The position numbers and the translations under genes were made by a program. This document shows positions 36,447 through 45,790 of a stretch of DNA of 64,000 bases, in pieces. The stretch's first letter is position 1. Each line of letters opens with the position of its first letter. This DNA is from Rhodococcus sp. IEGM 1409. Lineage in GTDB: Bacteria; Actinomycetota; Actinomycetes; Mycobacteriales; Mycobacteriaceae. The notes below the pieces were generated by a model that did no database searches, was not told where the DNA came from, and worked only from the letters and a program-made list of their open reading frames with translations. The stretch covers positions 1 to 64,000 of the forward strand of contig NZ_JASHKN010000017.1 in the NCBI RefSeq assembly GCF_030056735.1. The letters run 5' to 3'.

Positions 36447-37383
36447 ACAGATCGTCGAAGTAGTCGAGCGTACGCATCGCGGTGTAGACGGATCCATAGT
36501 TGATGTTCCCACCCGTGTAGACGACGTTGTCGCCTTGAACTGCGCGGATACGGTTCCACATCGCGCGGTCGCCGCTGACGGGATCCACGCCGGGAGCGGT
36601 GGTGACGATCATTCCGTCGGCCGAGTCGAGAGCAGTCACCAGATTTTCGGTGGAGATCTCCTTCTGCCCCTCGACCGGCCACTGGAGTTGCACGCCGAGG
36701 TCTTCGGCAACCTGCGTGGAGATGCCCTTGCGGTTGACGCCGTTGACCTTCTGGTTCACGTAGTTCAGCAGCACAACCTGCTTGCTCGCCAAGCTCTGGG
36801 CGTGGCGTTCCTTCAATCCGGCTGCTCTGTCCTCGTACGCTCCGATGACCTGACGGACGTCGGGGTTCTCGGTGCGCCCCAGCCAGCTCGCCAACTGATC
36901 GATGTTCTCGCGCCACGGACGCGTGAAGTCCATCGGAAGCACAGGCGCTGTCTGGCTCAACTGCTGCAGCGGCCACATGTCGGAGGCCTCACCGATGTCG
37001 GTGCAGATGATCAGGTCCGGTTCCAGGGCGAGAATTGCCTCGACGTTGACCGGTGCCTCGAACACCTGCGCCGTGGGATCAGCCGGAACCCACGGCTCGG
37101 CGGCGTCGAAGCTGTAGGCGATGACAGGAAGGCCCATCGCGACGGCTGGTTCGAGGTCGAGTCGGGAGTCGATCGCGACGACGCGCTTCGGGGTGACCGG
37201 AATGTCGTAGGTTCCGAGAGAGGTCGTGACCGTGCGCATCCCGGATGCATCGCCTTCGGTCCCGGCGGATCGTGCGCAACCGGCGGCGAACAGCCCGGAG
37301 AATGCTGCCGTGCCGACCACGAATCTCCGTCGCGTCAGATCGCTGACACAGCTGTGCGACCCCAGAACTGTTGATGCGGGCAT
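36427..37383 (-). CDS. Tat-exported lipoprotein, ABC-type siderophore-binding protein (FecB/FepB-like)
   Basis: The 318-residue protein has a twin-arginine signal (LTRRRFVVGTAAF) followed by lipobox FAAGC near residue 36, so it is a Tat-exported lipoprotein. The mature part is a type III periplasmic-binding fold: TPKRVVAIDSRLDLEPAVAMGLPVIAY, then EAILALEPDLIICTD, and GDRAMWNRIRAVQGDNVVY near the end. It should bind a ferric siderophore, heme or similar chelate. No ABC permease or ATPase is adjacent, so it must work with a distant transporter or have been recruited for another task. GAGGAG precedes the ATG. Confidence 0.9.
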   Translation of the reverse strand: MPASTVLGSHSCVSDLTRRRFVVGTAAFSGLFAAGCARSAGTEGDASGMRTVTTSLGTYDIPVTPKRVVAIDSRLDLEPAVAMGLPVIAYSFDAAEPWVPADPTAQVFEAPVNVEAILALEPDLIICTDIGEASDMWPLQQLSQTAPVLPMDFTRPWRENIDQLASWLGRTENPDVRQVIGAYEDRAAGLKERHAQSLASKQVVLLNYVNQKVNGVNRKGISTQVAEDLGVQLQWPVEGQKEISTENLVTALDSADGMIVTTAPGVDPVSGDRAMWNRIRAVQGDNVVYTGGNINYGSVYTAMRTLDYFDDLFTRLEN

Positions 37384-37508
37384 GTGGCTCCTCGTGCTCG
37401 GGGTGATCTGGACTTCCAGAAAACGCTAAGCCCGTGACTGTGCGGAGGGAACGACCCGTCGCGCCAATCCGTACGCCGATCCGGCAACAACATCCCGAAA
37501 CGCAGCAA

Positions 37509-37536
37509 AGCGCCCCTTCCGTGTGGAAGGGGCGCT
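37509..37536 (-). terminator. Terminator of the DUF3068 gene
   Basis: AGCGCCCCTTCC (37509-37520) pairs perfectly with GGAAGGGGCGCT (37525-37536) around a GTGT loop. On the minus strand it is followed by TTTGCTGCGTTT. It ends the transcript of the DUF3068 gene 17 bases after its stop codon. Confidence 0.88.
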
Positions 37537-37552
37537 CTACTTACTGCCTGAG

Positions 37553-38686
37553 TCAGTCCTTGCGCAGATCCGGACGCGGGATCACCTGAGTGTCGTCCGA
37601 GGTCCAGTCGTGCTCACCCGGAGCCGGCTCGGGCGAGCCGTGGCCGCTGGGATTCTGGTTTGTTCCGCCGTGTGCAGCGCGGGCCGGAGTTCCGCCCTTG
37701 CCGCCGCGAAGGCCGAGGAAGATACCGGCGATCAGCGCGATGACGCCGAGGACACCTGCCACGATCGGGACGGTGCGGCCGAACAGCGAGAGCTTGTCCA
37801 TGCCGTCACGTGCCTGCTGGACCTGGTACTCGATGGTCGCTTCGTCGAAGGGCAGGGTGACCTTGAGAACCTCGACGTCGACGGCATCCTTGTTGCGTCC
37901 GTAGTACTGGTGCAACTGCTCCTGGCCCTTGACGACAACGCCGGTCTTGGGCTCGACCCACAGGTCACGGACGTTGGTGTACCAACGCGTCATCGTGATC
38001 GGAGTAGCGCCACCGGGAACGCCCCAGGTGTCGGCGGGCAGGCTCAGCTTGTTGGTGGGGGAGTTGACGACCTTCGACAGGTCGACGGGATCGATCGTCT
38101 GCTGGAAGTGGTACACCTTCAGACCGTTGATCTCGGTCTCTTCGACGAAGTCGATGTCCTTCGTGGCGCGAGCGTTCAGGTCGAAGTAGGGGTAGCTCTT
38201 CTGTTCCGTGTTGAACGGGAACTTGTACTGCAGACCGTCGCGGGAAACTTCTTCGGCGGGCTGGTCGCTGGAGGTCTGGACGGTTCCGACCGGATCGTTG
38301 GTCGGCATCGAGCTGACGCGATCGAGCGTGACGCGGTCCAGGGTTGCGGTCAGCAGTCCGGTGTCGCCCTGCTTGTCGGTACGACGGACCGTCTGGCCGG
38401 CTTCGACGGTGATGATGTCGGCGTCGGACGGGTCCTGTGTGGTGACGTATCGCTGAGCGACGATCGGCACGTTGGTGTCGACCTGTGCCTTGCCGCCGAG
38501 GAGTGCCGCCGAGTTGAGGACGCTACCGGTACCTGTGGCGACGGTGGTCACCTCGAGGTCGAGTGGCGTCTTCTCCAGCTTGCCTACCGTGTAGGTAGGA
38601 ATGAGGATGGCGATGGCCAAAAGGAAGGCACCGAGGCCCACCAGAATGCAAGGAAGTATCCGGCTCGGCCCTGAGCGTTCCGCCAT
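37553..38686 (-). CDS. DUF3068 membrane-anchored protein, Rv0227c-like
   Basis: The 377-residue protein has one N-terminal helix (CILVGLGAFLLAIAILIPTYTV), a beta-rich extracytoplasmic domain of ~290 residues, a second helix (IVAGVLGVIALIAGIFLGL) and a Gly/Pro-rich cytoplasmic tail. This is the DUF3068 family, found in mycolic-acid bacteria; some members have been named porin-like, but that is not evident from sequence. AGGAG lies 8 bases before the ATG. It diverges from the acyltransferase gene across 216 bases, as Rv0227c and Rv0228 do. Confidence 0.88.
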   Translation of the reverse strand: MAERSGPSRILPCILVGLGAFLLAIAILIPTYTVGKLEKTPLDLEVTTVATGTGSVLNSAALLGGKAQVDTNVPIVAQRYVTTQDPSDADIITVEAGQTVRRTDKQGDTGLLTATLDRVTLDRVSSMPTNDPVGTVQTSSDQPAEEVSRDGLQYKFPFNTEQKSYPYFDLNARATKDIDFVEETEINGLKVYHFQQTIDPVDLSKVVNSPTNKLSLPADTWGVPGGATPITMTRWYTNVRDLWVEPKTGVVVKGQEQLHQYYGRNKDAVDVEVLKVTLPFDEATIEYQVQQARDGMDKLSLFGRTVPIVAGVLGVIALIAGIFLGLRGGKGGTPARAAHGGTNQNPSGHGSPEPAPGEHDWTSDDTQVIPRPDLRKD

Positions 38687-38902
38687 GCTGTGACTCCTAA
38701 CCCGTTAAGTCTTTCGAGGTTCCCCAACCGGCACAATATGAGCTGCGCAGATCGCATGGGGCCCCCGATGGACACCATGTGTGGCAGAACACTAACAGTC
38801 CACTGGCCCGGTTTGTCGCATGAGGGCATGAATTGGCCAGGCATTTTGTTGCGAGTCCCTGGTGGTTTCCCTCAATCGGCCTGGGGTGCACACTTATCCG
38901 TG

Positions 38903-40105
38903 ATGATCAGTTCCACGAATTCCTCTCAGACGGTCCCGCCGCAGGCTCGGGGCTTCGTTCCAGCTTTGGACGGTATGCGTGGACTGGCCGCGCTCGGCGT
39001 CCTCGTCACCCATGTCGCGTTCCAGACAGGTGAAGCGCAGTCCGGTGCGATCGGGCGCGCGTTCGGCCGACTCGACCTCGCCGTAGCGGTGTTCTTTGCT
39101 TTGTCCGGATTTCTGCTGTGGCGCCCCCACGCGGCAAAGGCTCGCGGAATCGGGCAGCCGCAGTCGACCGTCCGATACTGGATCTCCCGCGCGACGCGCA
39201 TTCTGCCCGCGTACTGGGTGGCGGTGGTCCTGATCCTGCTGTTCCTGCCCGGCGCAAGCGGGGGATACCAGGTGTGGCTGGCGAATCTCGGGTTGGCGCA
39301 GGTGTTCGTGCCGCTGACGCTTACCGAGGGGCTCACGCAGATGTGGAGCCTGTCGGTCGAGGTGGCGTTCTATGTTCTGTTGCCACTGTTCGCGTATCTG
39401 ATGGTGCGACTGCGCGGCAGCTCGGCCCGGTTCCGGCTACCGCTTCTGCTCGGGGTGTCGGTCTTGGCCTTGACGTGGGCATTCATTCCGATTCCGACGC
39501 CGGACGCCATCCACCACGACAACTGGCTGCCCGGCTACCTGCCGTGGTTCGGCGTCGGCATGGTCCTGGCCGAGCTGGCAGTGGGCCCGTCGACGTGGGT
39601 GCATCGCCTCGCGCACCGTCGGGTATTCCTGACTTTTGTTGCCTTTGTCGCCTTCGTTCTCTCGTGTACCGATCTGGCCGGGCCCGAAGGTCTGGTGCGG
39701 CCGGAGCCGTGGCAGTACGCGATCAAGATTGCTCTGGGCGCGATCATCAGCTTCTCGTTGATCGCGCCACTGGTTCTGCGCGATCAATCGCAGCATCGGT
39801 TCCTGGCCAGTCCCTTGGCGCTGGCAATTGGACGCTGGTCCTACGGCCTGTTCATCTGGCACCTGGCCGTACTGAACGCTGTGTTCCCCGTGTTCGGCAT
39901 AGTTCCGTTCTCGGGCAGCTTCTTCTACGTCCTGGCCCTCACGGTCGTCCTGAGCGTCGCTGTGGCCTCGGCCAGTTACGCCTTGGTGGAGGAACCGGCG
40001 CGCGTGGCGGTGACGCGGTGGGAGAAGCGTCGCCACATCGGTGAACCGGCAAAGGGTAGTGCGGCCAACCCGGTCACGACCAAGGCGACCAACATCGAGA
40101 ACTGA
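38903..40105 (+). CDS. Acyltransferase 3 family membrane protein, Rv0228-like
   Basis: The 400-residue protein is an acyltransferase_3 (OafA/NodX) member with ten or so membrane helices. Key motifs are PALDGMRGLAALGVLVTH with the catalytic His, AVFFALSGFLLWRPHA, and WSLSVEVAFYVLLPL. It should O-acylate a glycan or lipid carrier from the cytoplasmic side. ATG 38903 is chosen (GTG 38900 also possible); the upstream frame is unlikely to be coding. Its last 130 bases overlap the end of the convergent aftD gene, an unusually long tail-to-tail overlap in which both frames look real. Confidence 0.9.
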   Translation: MISSTNSSQTVPPQARGFVPALDGMRGLAALGVLVTHVAFQTGEAQSGAIGRAFGRLDLAVAVFFALSGFLLWRPHAAKARGIGQPQSTVRYWISRATRILPAYWVAVVLILLFLPGASGGYQVWLANLGLAQVFVPLTLTEGLTQMWSLSVEVAFYVLLPLFAYLMVRLRGSSARFRLPLLLGVSVLALTWAFIPIPTPDAIHHDNWLPGYLPWFGVGMVLAELAVGPSTWVHRLAHRRVFLTFVAFVAFVLSCTDLAGPEGLVRPEPWQYAIKIALGAIISFSLIAPLVLRDQSQHRFLASPLALAIGRWSYGLFIWHLAVLNAVFPVFGIVPFSGSFFYVLALTVVLSVAVASASYALVEEPARVAVTRWEKRRHIGEPAKGSAANPVTTKATNIEN

Positions 40106-43100
40106 ATCGCGAACGAGTCGCCCACGTAGCCGCCCGGTGCCCGCCACGGTCCCGTCGAGAGCAGCGTGATGCCGATCATCGCGGCCACGCCGGCAGTGCC
40201 GACCAGGATTCGTGCGGTTCGAGCCGGGCCGAAGATTCGCAGCGCGGTGAGCCCGAGGATCGAACAGACAACCGCGATCGCCGCTCCCACACCGCCGCCG
40301 ATGACGGTGGCCGCCGCGAGCACGCCCACCCATCCCGCCGCGACGCTGCGCCACGGTCGGGGTGATGTGAGGGGCTTGGGTTCTCGGCGTCCGGGGACAA
40401 AAGCTGCGAACAGCAGCGGGATCAGCAACACGAGTCCGCCGAAGATGCCGAGGCGGTACCAACGGTCACTGGGGAAGTCGATGGTGACGGTTCCCGCGGT
40501 GCCTGCCGGCACGATCCAGCCCTGCTGCCATCCGTTCACGACCACCGGCGTCAGTTCGGAACCGTCCGGCGCTGTAGCGATCCAGCCGATGCTGGTGCTC
40601 TCGGGATTGACGATCAGCTGATCGGTGGACGAGCTCGTGAGGGTGAGTTCCCGGTGATTCGCCGTCCACGCGGTCGATTCGAGTGGCGTATTCCTTTGCG
40701 CGGGTGATGGATCGACAGCCGTCAGGTCGAGGTTGTCGACAGAGAACGCCGGGCCGGGTTCGACGACCACTTCGGGCTGTCCCGCAGGCAGGGGTGCCGA
40801 CGCGTTCGGGCCGCACGCGAGCGCCTCGACCGGTGCGCCGTTCCGTAACTGGGCCGCCGTCGCCGTGATCGAGGTGGGGAACTGCTGTCCGGCAACCGAA
40901 ATGGTCGGGCCGTCGCCACACGGGACGGTGACGGTGCGGTTGTCGAGTGCGTCCGTGTTCTGTACTCCGGAATCGGCGATCGGGGTTCCGTCAGCGCCGA
41001 CGACGCCGACCTCGGCGAGGCCGGTGGGCTGTGCCTGGGCGAAGCCGAGTGCCGTCTGATCGAGGACGGGTTCCCAGTCGGTGACACTCAGGACGATCTT
41101 GTCGGTGACGAAGGGGGAGAGGGAAACTCGACTGGTCTGAGGCGTCTCGTCCTCGAGGTCGGGCAGTTCTCGGACCTGCGGGCCGTTGCCGAGGTTCACC
41201 GCGACGCTGGTCGGCAGCGACGGGAGGGCGCCGAGTCCCCGTGTGATGTCCAGACCGGTGACCAGGGTTGGCTCGGGGAGGGTAAGTGTCAGAGTCGGTT
41301 TCGGGCCGCCAGGTTCGGTGGTGCGCTGCGGCGCCGACCACGTGGTGCGTGCGTCGCCGTCGGTGGCAGCGAAGGCAGCTCCGCGAGTGTCGCCGATGTC
41401 ACTCGAACCCGAAGCCGTGATTCGGCCGGGGACGGAAAGGAGGTCTTCGAGGGCGTTGCCCTGACGCGCGCGGACAGTCAGTTCCGGCGCAACCACGGTG
41501 TTTTCGGGAACCGTGAGTGTGCGCTGGAAACGGCTGGGCTCTTCGGGTATCGCCATGAACGCATTGCTGCATCGCACGCGGTCCGTCGAGTTCGCGCACG
41601 CATTGCGGCCGGGGAACTCCTGGCTCAGATTCCAGGCGTTCACGGATGCGCCTGTCGGCGTACTCGGCAGGACCGTGTCGAAACGGATCGGTACGGTCTT
41701 CGGAGCATTGCGGTCGGAGAAATCTTCGACGGAGAGTTCGCTGATGCCGAACTGTGTTCCTGGCGAACCATTTTCGGTGTGAGTCGCCGTGATGCGCACC
41801 CACGGCGTATTGCCACCCGGGATCGAGACGGTGATGGACTCGCCCGGACGCTCCACCTTCACCGCCGTGCTGCCGTTCGGTGTCGAGACCTCGAGCCATT
41901 TGACGGGGGCGCCGATCGCAGCAGCACTGGTGGTCAGGTGGAGCAGGCCACTGGAAATCGGTGCGTCGAAGTCGATCTGCAACCACTGACCCAGTGCTCG
42001 TTCGATGCCGTTGCTGAACCAACCGGTGGCCGGATCGCCGTCGACCGTCGATGCGGGGCTGCTCGACGGCGAGGTGCCGCCCAGCTGGGTGGCGTCGGAG
42101 GCGGCGCTGGAAACGGTGATCGAAGCGCCGCTCCAGTGGCCTTCCACGAGAGGCGTGTTCGCAACCGGATAGTCGGGCACCAAGTTGTAGGTGCGACGAG
42201 CGTCGTCGGGGGTACGTAGCGCGGAACTGTGGTTGTCGACCTGGCCGAAATCGGTTTCTCGATCGCGTGGGGTGTCGGTGACGGTGACCGAATCGACCGG
42301 CAGTCCCGCAGCTTCGGCGTCGGCCGCCAGGATCATCGGCCCGGTCCCCGGAACCTGCCCGCTTTCGTGAAGGCGCACAGTCGATTCCGGTCCGCCTTGT
42401 ACCCGCGGAACCTGATTCAGGTCGACGGAGTACGGTCCACTGACCGCCGCGGTGCCGTCCGGCGGGGTGACCTCGAAGATCTCGATGGCCGGGTAACCGG
42501 GGCGTAGATCGCTGTCCGCGACCAGGCCTTCGATCGGTTCGGGGCTGTTGTCCTCACCGAAGTGCGCGACTCGCTCGATCCCGGGCGAACCTTCGACCGC
42601 TTGATGCACGAGAATCGGCCTGGCCGAGCGCGACGTCTCGCCGTCGAGGTCGTTGCGCATCACCAGGTAGCGGATGCCCTGCCCCAACAAGGTCTGCGCC
42701 AGGCCGTCCGACGGGCGACCATCGGCAATCAGACGTTGCACCGAATCGAGCGCGCGGATGGCGCCGGGCGGGGTCAGCGGGACCGAATCACGCACTGCCC
42801 ACGGCGTACTCGCCAACGCCTGAAGCGGCTCGTCACGCGTCAGGCCCCAGACCTGGCTGCCGAACGGCGCTCCCGGGACGACCAGGGCACGTTCTGCTTC
42901 CGATCCGGGTGAGGTGTTGTCCTCGAGCCACTGCGCTGCCTCGTTCCAGTACGAGGGGACGTCCGGGTATGCACCGCGGGGAGCGAGTTTTCCCGTCCAG
43001 GCCAAGGCGGTGGAGAGGGTGAGGGCAACGAGGATCAGGCTGGTCAGTGCGACCATCGGTTCGCGCTCGGGATGGATGAACGCGCGTCGCCATCGGGCGA

Positions 43101-44373
43101 GCGGAACCGATCCCGGCAGCGGCACTTTGGCGAGTAGGTGTGCGAGTCCGAGCACGAGCGGCAGACGGACCAACGGCTCGAGCTTGTGGACGTTGCGCAG
43201 CGGAGCGCCCGCCGAGTCGAGGAACAGGCGCACCGACTCCGACACCGGCGAGCTGAGTTCACCGACGTACCCCGCGGCCAGGCCGGTGATACCGACGAAC
43301 AGGATGAGCGTCAGCCTGCCGCGAGCAGGCGTGGACCGCATGCAGAGCCCGGCGAGGCCGGCGGCGGCAACCAGACCGGTGGCGACGACTGCTGCGGGCT
43401 GGGTGACCAGAACGGCGCCGGCAATGCGTTCGGGGGAGACGAACGGGGTCCAACTGTCCGTGCCGCGAAGTATCTCCCCCAGCGACGCCCACTGAGTGGT
43501 GACACCGGCGGACTCGATGTAGTCGAGGAACGGCGGGCTGATCTTGCCGAGCAGCAGGAGCGGGACGATCCACCAGAGAGTGCCGAGGGCCACGAACAGG
43601 GCCCACCAGGCGGTGAACGTCAGCCACATTCGGTTGGGTTTGTGCGAGAGCCACCAGATGATTGCGACAAGGCAGGCTGCGGCGGTGGCGACGGCATTGA
43701 TCGAACCCATGAGCGCGACGGCGAGGGCGGATTGTGCGGCCAACCGCCTCAACCCCCGTGAGCGGTCAGGGAGTCCAGGGACTCCTTTTCCGCGCACAGG
43801 GCCGAAGGCCAAAACCACTGGCAACAACACCCACGGCGCCAACATCATCGGCAGGGTTTCCGAGGAAATCGAGCCGAGCGTAGTGAGTACGCGGGGAGAA
43901 AGTACGAAGGCAACCGCCGCGATGACGCGCGAACTACGGCTGCCGATTCCGAGAGCCTCGGCAACTCGGATGATGCCCCAGAAACCTGCGATCAGGAGCA
44001 GAGCCCACCAGATGCGCTGGGTGATCCATGGTGGAACGTTCGCCAACTCGCCGAGCGCGAAGAACGGCCCGTGCGGAAAGAAGTATCCGTAGGCCTGATT
44101 CTGAACCTGGCCGAGCGGGGCCTGACTACTCCACTGATGCGACGCGCGTTCGAGAAAACCGAACGGATTCTGCGTCAGGTCGTACTTGGTGTCAGCGGTG
44201 ATCAGACCCGGCGATTGCAGAAAAGTGAGAAGAAACGCTACGACGGAGGCGCCGAACAGCCACCGCTTCGACAGGGGCTCTGCCGACGGGGCGGTGTCTA
44301 CCGAAGACACCGCTGCGTCGGCGGAAGAACGGGAACTCGCGAGGCCTGCGCTCTCAGCGGCTGCCGTACTCAA
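39976..44373 (-). CDS. aftD: Alpha-(1->3)-arabinofuranosyltransferase AftD
   Basis: AftD is a GT-C enzyme that adds branching arabinofuranose to arabinogalactan and lipoarabinomannan from decaprenyl-phosphoarabinose. The 1465 residues are close to mycobacterial AftD (~1400). The N-terminal ~450 residues hold about ten membrane helices, and the first loop has SPGLITADTKYDLTQNPFGFLERA with the acidic GT-C site. The large extracytoplasmic region includes carbohydrate-binding-module-like beta domains (ATGWFSNGIERALGQWLQIDFD and GDARTTWSAPQ). A final group of helices closes the protein. The TTG start lies inside the DUF2613 gene end; GTG 44310 is an alternative. Confidence 0.95.
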   Translation of the reverse strand: MSTAAAESAGLASSRSSADAAVSSVDTAPSAEPLSKRWLFGASVVAFLLTFLQSPGLITADTKYDLTQNPFGFLERASHQWSSQAPLGQVQNQAYGYFFPHGPFFALGELANVPPWITQRIWWALLLIAGFWGIIRVAEALGIGSRSSRVIAAVAFVLSPRVLTTLGSISSETLPMMLAPWVLLPVVLAFGPVRGKGVPGLPDRSRGLRRLAAQSALAVALMGSINAVATAAACLVAIIWWLSHKPNRMWLTFTAWWALFVALGTLWWIVPLLLLGKISPPFLDYIESAGVTTQWASLGEILRGTDSWTPFVSPERIAGAVLVTQPAAVVATGLVAAAGLAGLCMRSTPARGRLTLILFVGITGLAAGYVGELSSPVSESVRLFLDSAGAPLRNVHKLEPLVRLPLVLGLAHLLAKVPLPGSVPLARWRRAFIHPEREPMVALTSLILVALTLSTALAWTGKLAPRGAYPDVPSYWNEAAQWLEDNTSPGSEAERALVVPGAPFGSQVWGLTRDEPLQALASTPWAVRDSVPLTPPGAIRALDSVQRLIADGRPSDGLAQTLLGQGIRYLVMRNDLDGETSRSARPILVHQAVEGSPGIERVAHFGEDNSPEPIEGLVADSDLRPGYPAIEIFEVTPPDGTAAVSGPYSVDLNQVPRVQGGPESTVRLHESGQVPGTGPMILAADAEAAGLPVDSVTVTDTPRDRETDFGQVDNHSSALRTPDDARRTYNLVPDYPVANTPLVEGHWSGASITVSSAASDATQLGGTSPSSSPASTVDGDPATGWFSNGIERALGQWLQIDFDAPISSGLLHLTTSAAAIGAPVKWLEVSTPNGSTAVKVERPGESITVSIPGGNTPWVRITATHTENGSPGTQFGISELSVEDFSDRNAPKTVPIRFDTVLPSTPTGASVNAWNLSQEFPGRNACANSTDRVRCSNAFMAIPEEPSRFQRTLTVPENTVVAPELTVRARQGNALEDLLSVPGRITASGSSDIGDTRGAAFAATDGDARTTWSAPQRTTEPGGPKPTLTLTLPEPTLVTGLDITRGLGALPSLPTSVAVNLGNGPQVRELPDLEDETPQTSRVSLSPFVTDKIVLSVTDWEPVLDQTALGFAQAQPTGLAEVGVVGADGTPIADSGVQNTDALDNRTVTVPCGDGPTISVAGQQFPTSITATAAQLRNGAPVEALACGPNASAPLPAGQPEVVVEPGPAFSVDNLDLTAVDPSPAQRNTPLESTAWTANHRELTLTSSSTDQLIVNPESTSIGWIATAPDGSELTPVVVNGWQQGWIVPAGTAGTVTIDFPSDRWYRLGIFGGLVLLIPLLFAAFVPGRREPKPLTSPRPWRSVAAGWVGVLAAATVIGGGVGAAIAVVCSILGLTALRIFGPARTARILVGTAGVAAMIGITLLSTGPWRAPGGYVGDSFAIQFSMLVALVVTGLAALPFAGSPMWRRFSHRVTATRAGSSTKA

Positions 44374-44527
44374 CCTGGTTCAGCACGGAAGAATCTGCGT
44401 TTCCGCTGCGGTCGATCTCGGGACGAGTGTTGTCCGACGCGGCGGCCGTGACACCGAAGATGACGCCGGCACCCAGAACGGCACCGATGACAGCGCTGGC
44501 CACACCGGGGACAAGGAACTTCGTCAT
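44354..44527 (-). CDS. DUF2613 small membrane protein (57 residues), Rv0236A-like
   Basis: A short gene starts at ATG 44527 with GGGAG 7 bases upstream. It encodes MTKFLVPGVASAVIGAVLG, a glycine/alanine-rich helix or uncleaved signal, followed by a polar tail ending in NQVEYGSR. Length (57) and sequence fit DUF2613, whose mycobacterial member also precedes aftD. Its stop lies 17 bases inside the aftD reading frame, so aftD translation is probably coupled to it. It may be a small partner of AftD; no function is known. Confidence 0.88.
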   Translation of the reverse strand: MTKFLVPGVASAVIGAVLGAGVIFGVTAAASDNTRPEIDRSGNADSSVLNQVEYGSR

Positions 44528-44656
44528 CGCGGATCTCCCAATTGGTCGTTAGTCGGTCGTTCGCGGTCGGACGGACTTACCGGCCCGTACGAACTGCTCG
44601 GGTCAAGGTATCACCCGCACTCGAGAATCCGGACGATTACCCTCGTGACGTGCTGG

Positions 44657-45745
44657 TCAGTTGAGGGTTTCCGCACCGAGCGCGGTCAACAGGGTGCGCA
44701 GTTTCGTGGACGTTTCGTCGAGCTCGTCCTGCGGGTCCGACTCGGCGACAATTCCGCCACCCGCGCTGGCCCAGGCATTGAGACCGTCTGCACTGATCTC
44801 GGCGCAACGGATGGCGACCACCCAATCCCCGTCACCGGCATCGTCGCACCATCCCACGGCGCCCCCGTAGAAACGGCGTGGCTCCTCGGTCTCGCGGATG
44901 ACCTTCAGCGCCGCGTCAGTGGGTGTTCCGCACAGCGCCGGCGTCGGATGCAGGGCGATGGCGAGGGCGAGCGCAGTCGTGTCGTCTCGCAGCGTGCCGC
45001 GGATCGGGCTGGCCAAGTGCCAGACCTCGTGGGTATTGGTCAGTTCGGGTATCGCCGGTACCGACAAATCACTGCACATCGGTTGCAGGATCTCGCGGAT
45101 CCACGAGGTCACGAAGGCGTGCTCGGCCAGGTTCTTCGTCGAATGCAGAAGGCTCTCGCCTGCCTCGCGGTCTAGATCGGCGTCGGCGGACCGCTTTGCG
45201 GTCCCGGCCAACGGGCGACATGTCACGACGCGCCCGCGTCGACTCACCAACACCTCGGGTGTTGCGCCGACCAGGCTGTGGCCCTCGAATTCGGCTCCCG
45301 CCGCAGAGAGGTCGACGGCAAAGGTGTTGGCGACGGGATTGAGCGCCGCCATGCGTGCGGCGAGCGCGGTCGGGGAGATCGGGGTCTGCGTCCGAAGCTC
45401 CACAGTGCGAGCCGCGACAACTTTGTCGATCTCTCCGCTGCGGAGGCGTCCGATCAACTTTTCCACTCGACGGAGATGCTCCGACGACGACGGGATCTCT
45501 CGGCCGATCCGGGTCGTGGGCAGTGCCTGGGGATCAACCGGTTGCCACGGCCGGGGCGTGATCGTTGCCTCGGCAGGCTCGTACAACGCCGTTGCGGCAG
45601 CCGGGTCGAAAGGAAGAGCGCCGACGATCAGCTTGGCCGAACCTGCCGACAAAGCGTTGGCGGCTGCAACGGCGCTGTCGAAGCTGCGTCGTACGCCGCG
45701 GGTGACCACGCTGTGATCGGGGCGCGAGAGAACAAAACCGTCCAT
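44657..45745 (-). CDS. Isochorismate synthase
   Basis: The 362-residue protein is a chorismate-utilising enzyme (MenF/EntC/DhbC family) converting chorismate to isochorismate for menaquinone or siderophore synthesis. Motifs include DKVVAARTVEL with the catalytic Lys, VCRPLAGT-type TCRPLAGTAKR, ALHPTPALCGTP, RRFYGGAVGW and SAGGGIVAESDPQDELDET with the Mg2+-binding Glu residues. No dhb/ent or men genes lie nearby, so the branch it feeds is not shown by context. The universal stress gene ends 45 bases upstream. Confidence 0.92.
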   Translation of the reverse strand: MDGFVLSRPDHSVVTRGVRRSFDSAVAAANALSAGSAKLIVGALPFDPAAATALYEPAEATITPRPWQPVDPQALPTTRIGREIPSSSEHLRRVEKLIGRLRSGEIDKVVAARTVELRTQTPISPTALAARMAALNPVANTFAVDLSAAGAEFEGHSLVGATPEVLVSRRGRVVTCRPLAGTAKRSADADLDREAGESLLHSTKNLAEHAFVTSWIREILQPMCSDLSVPAIPELTNTHEVWHLASPIRGTLRDDTTALALAIALHPTPALCGTPTDAALKVIRETEEPRRFYGGAVGWCDDAGDGDWVVAIRCAEISADGLNAWASAGGGIVAESDPQDELDETSTKLRTLLTALGAETLN

Positions 45746-45790
45746 GGTGCTTTCGACACTAGTCGGCCATCGATCAGGAATGCGCGAAGG

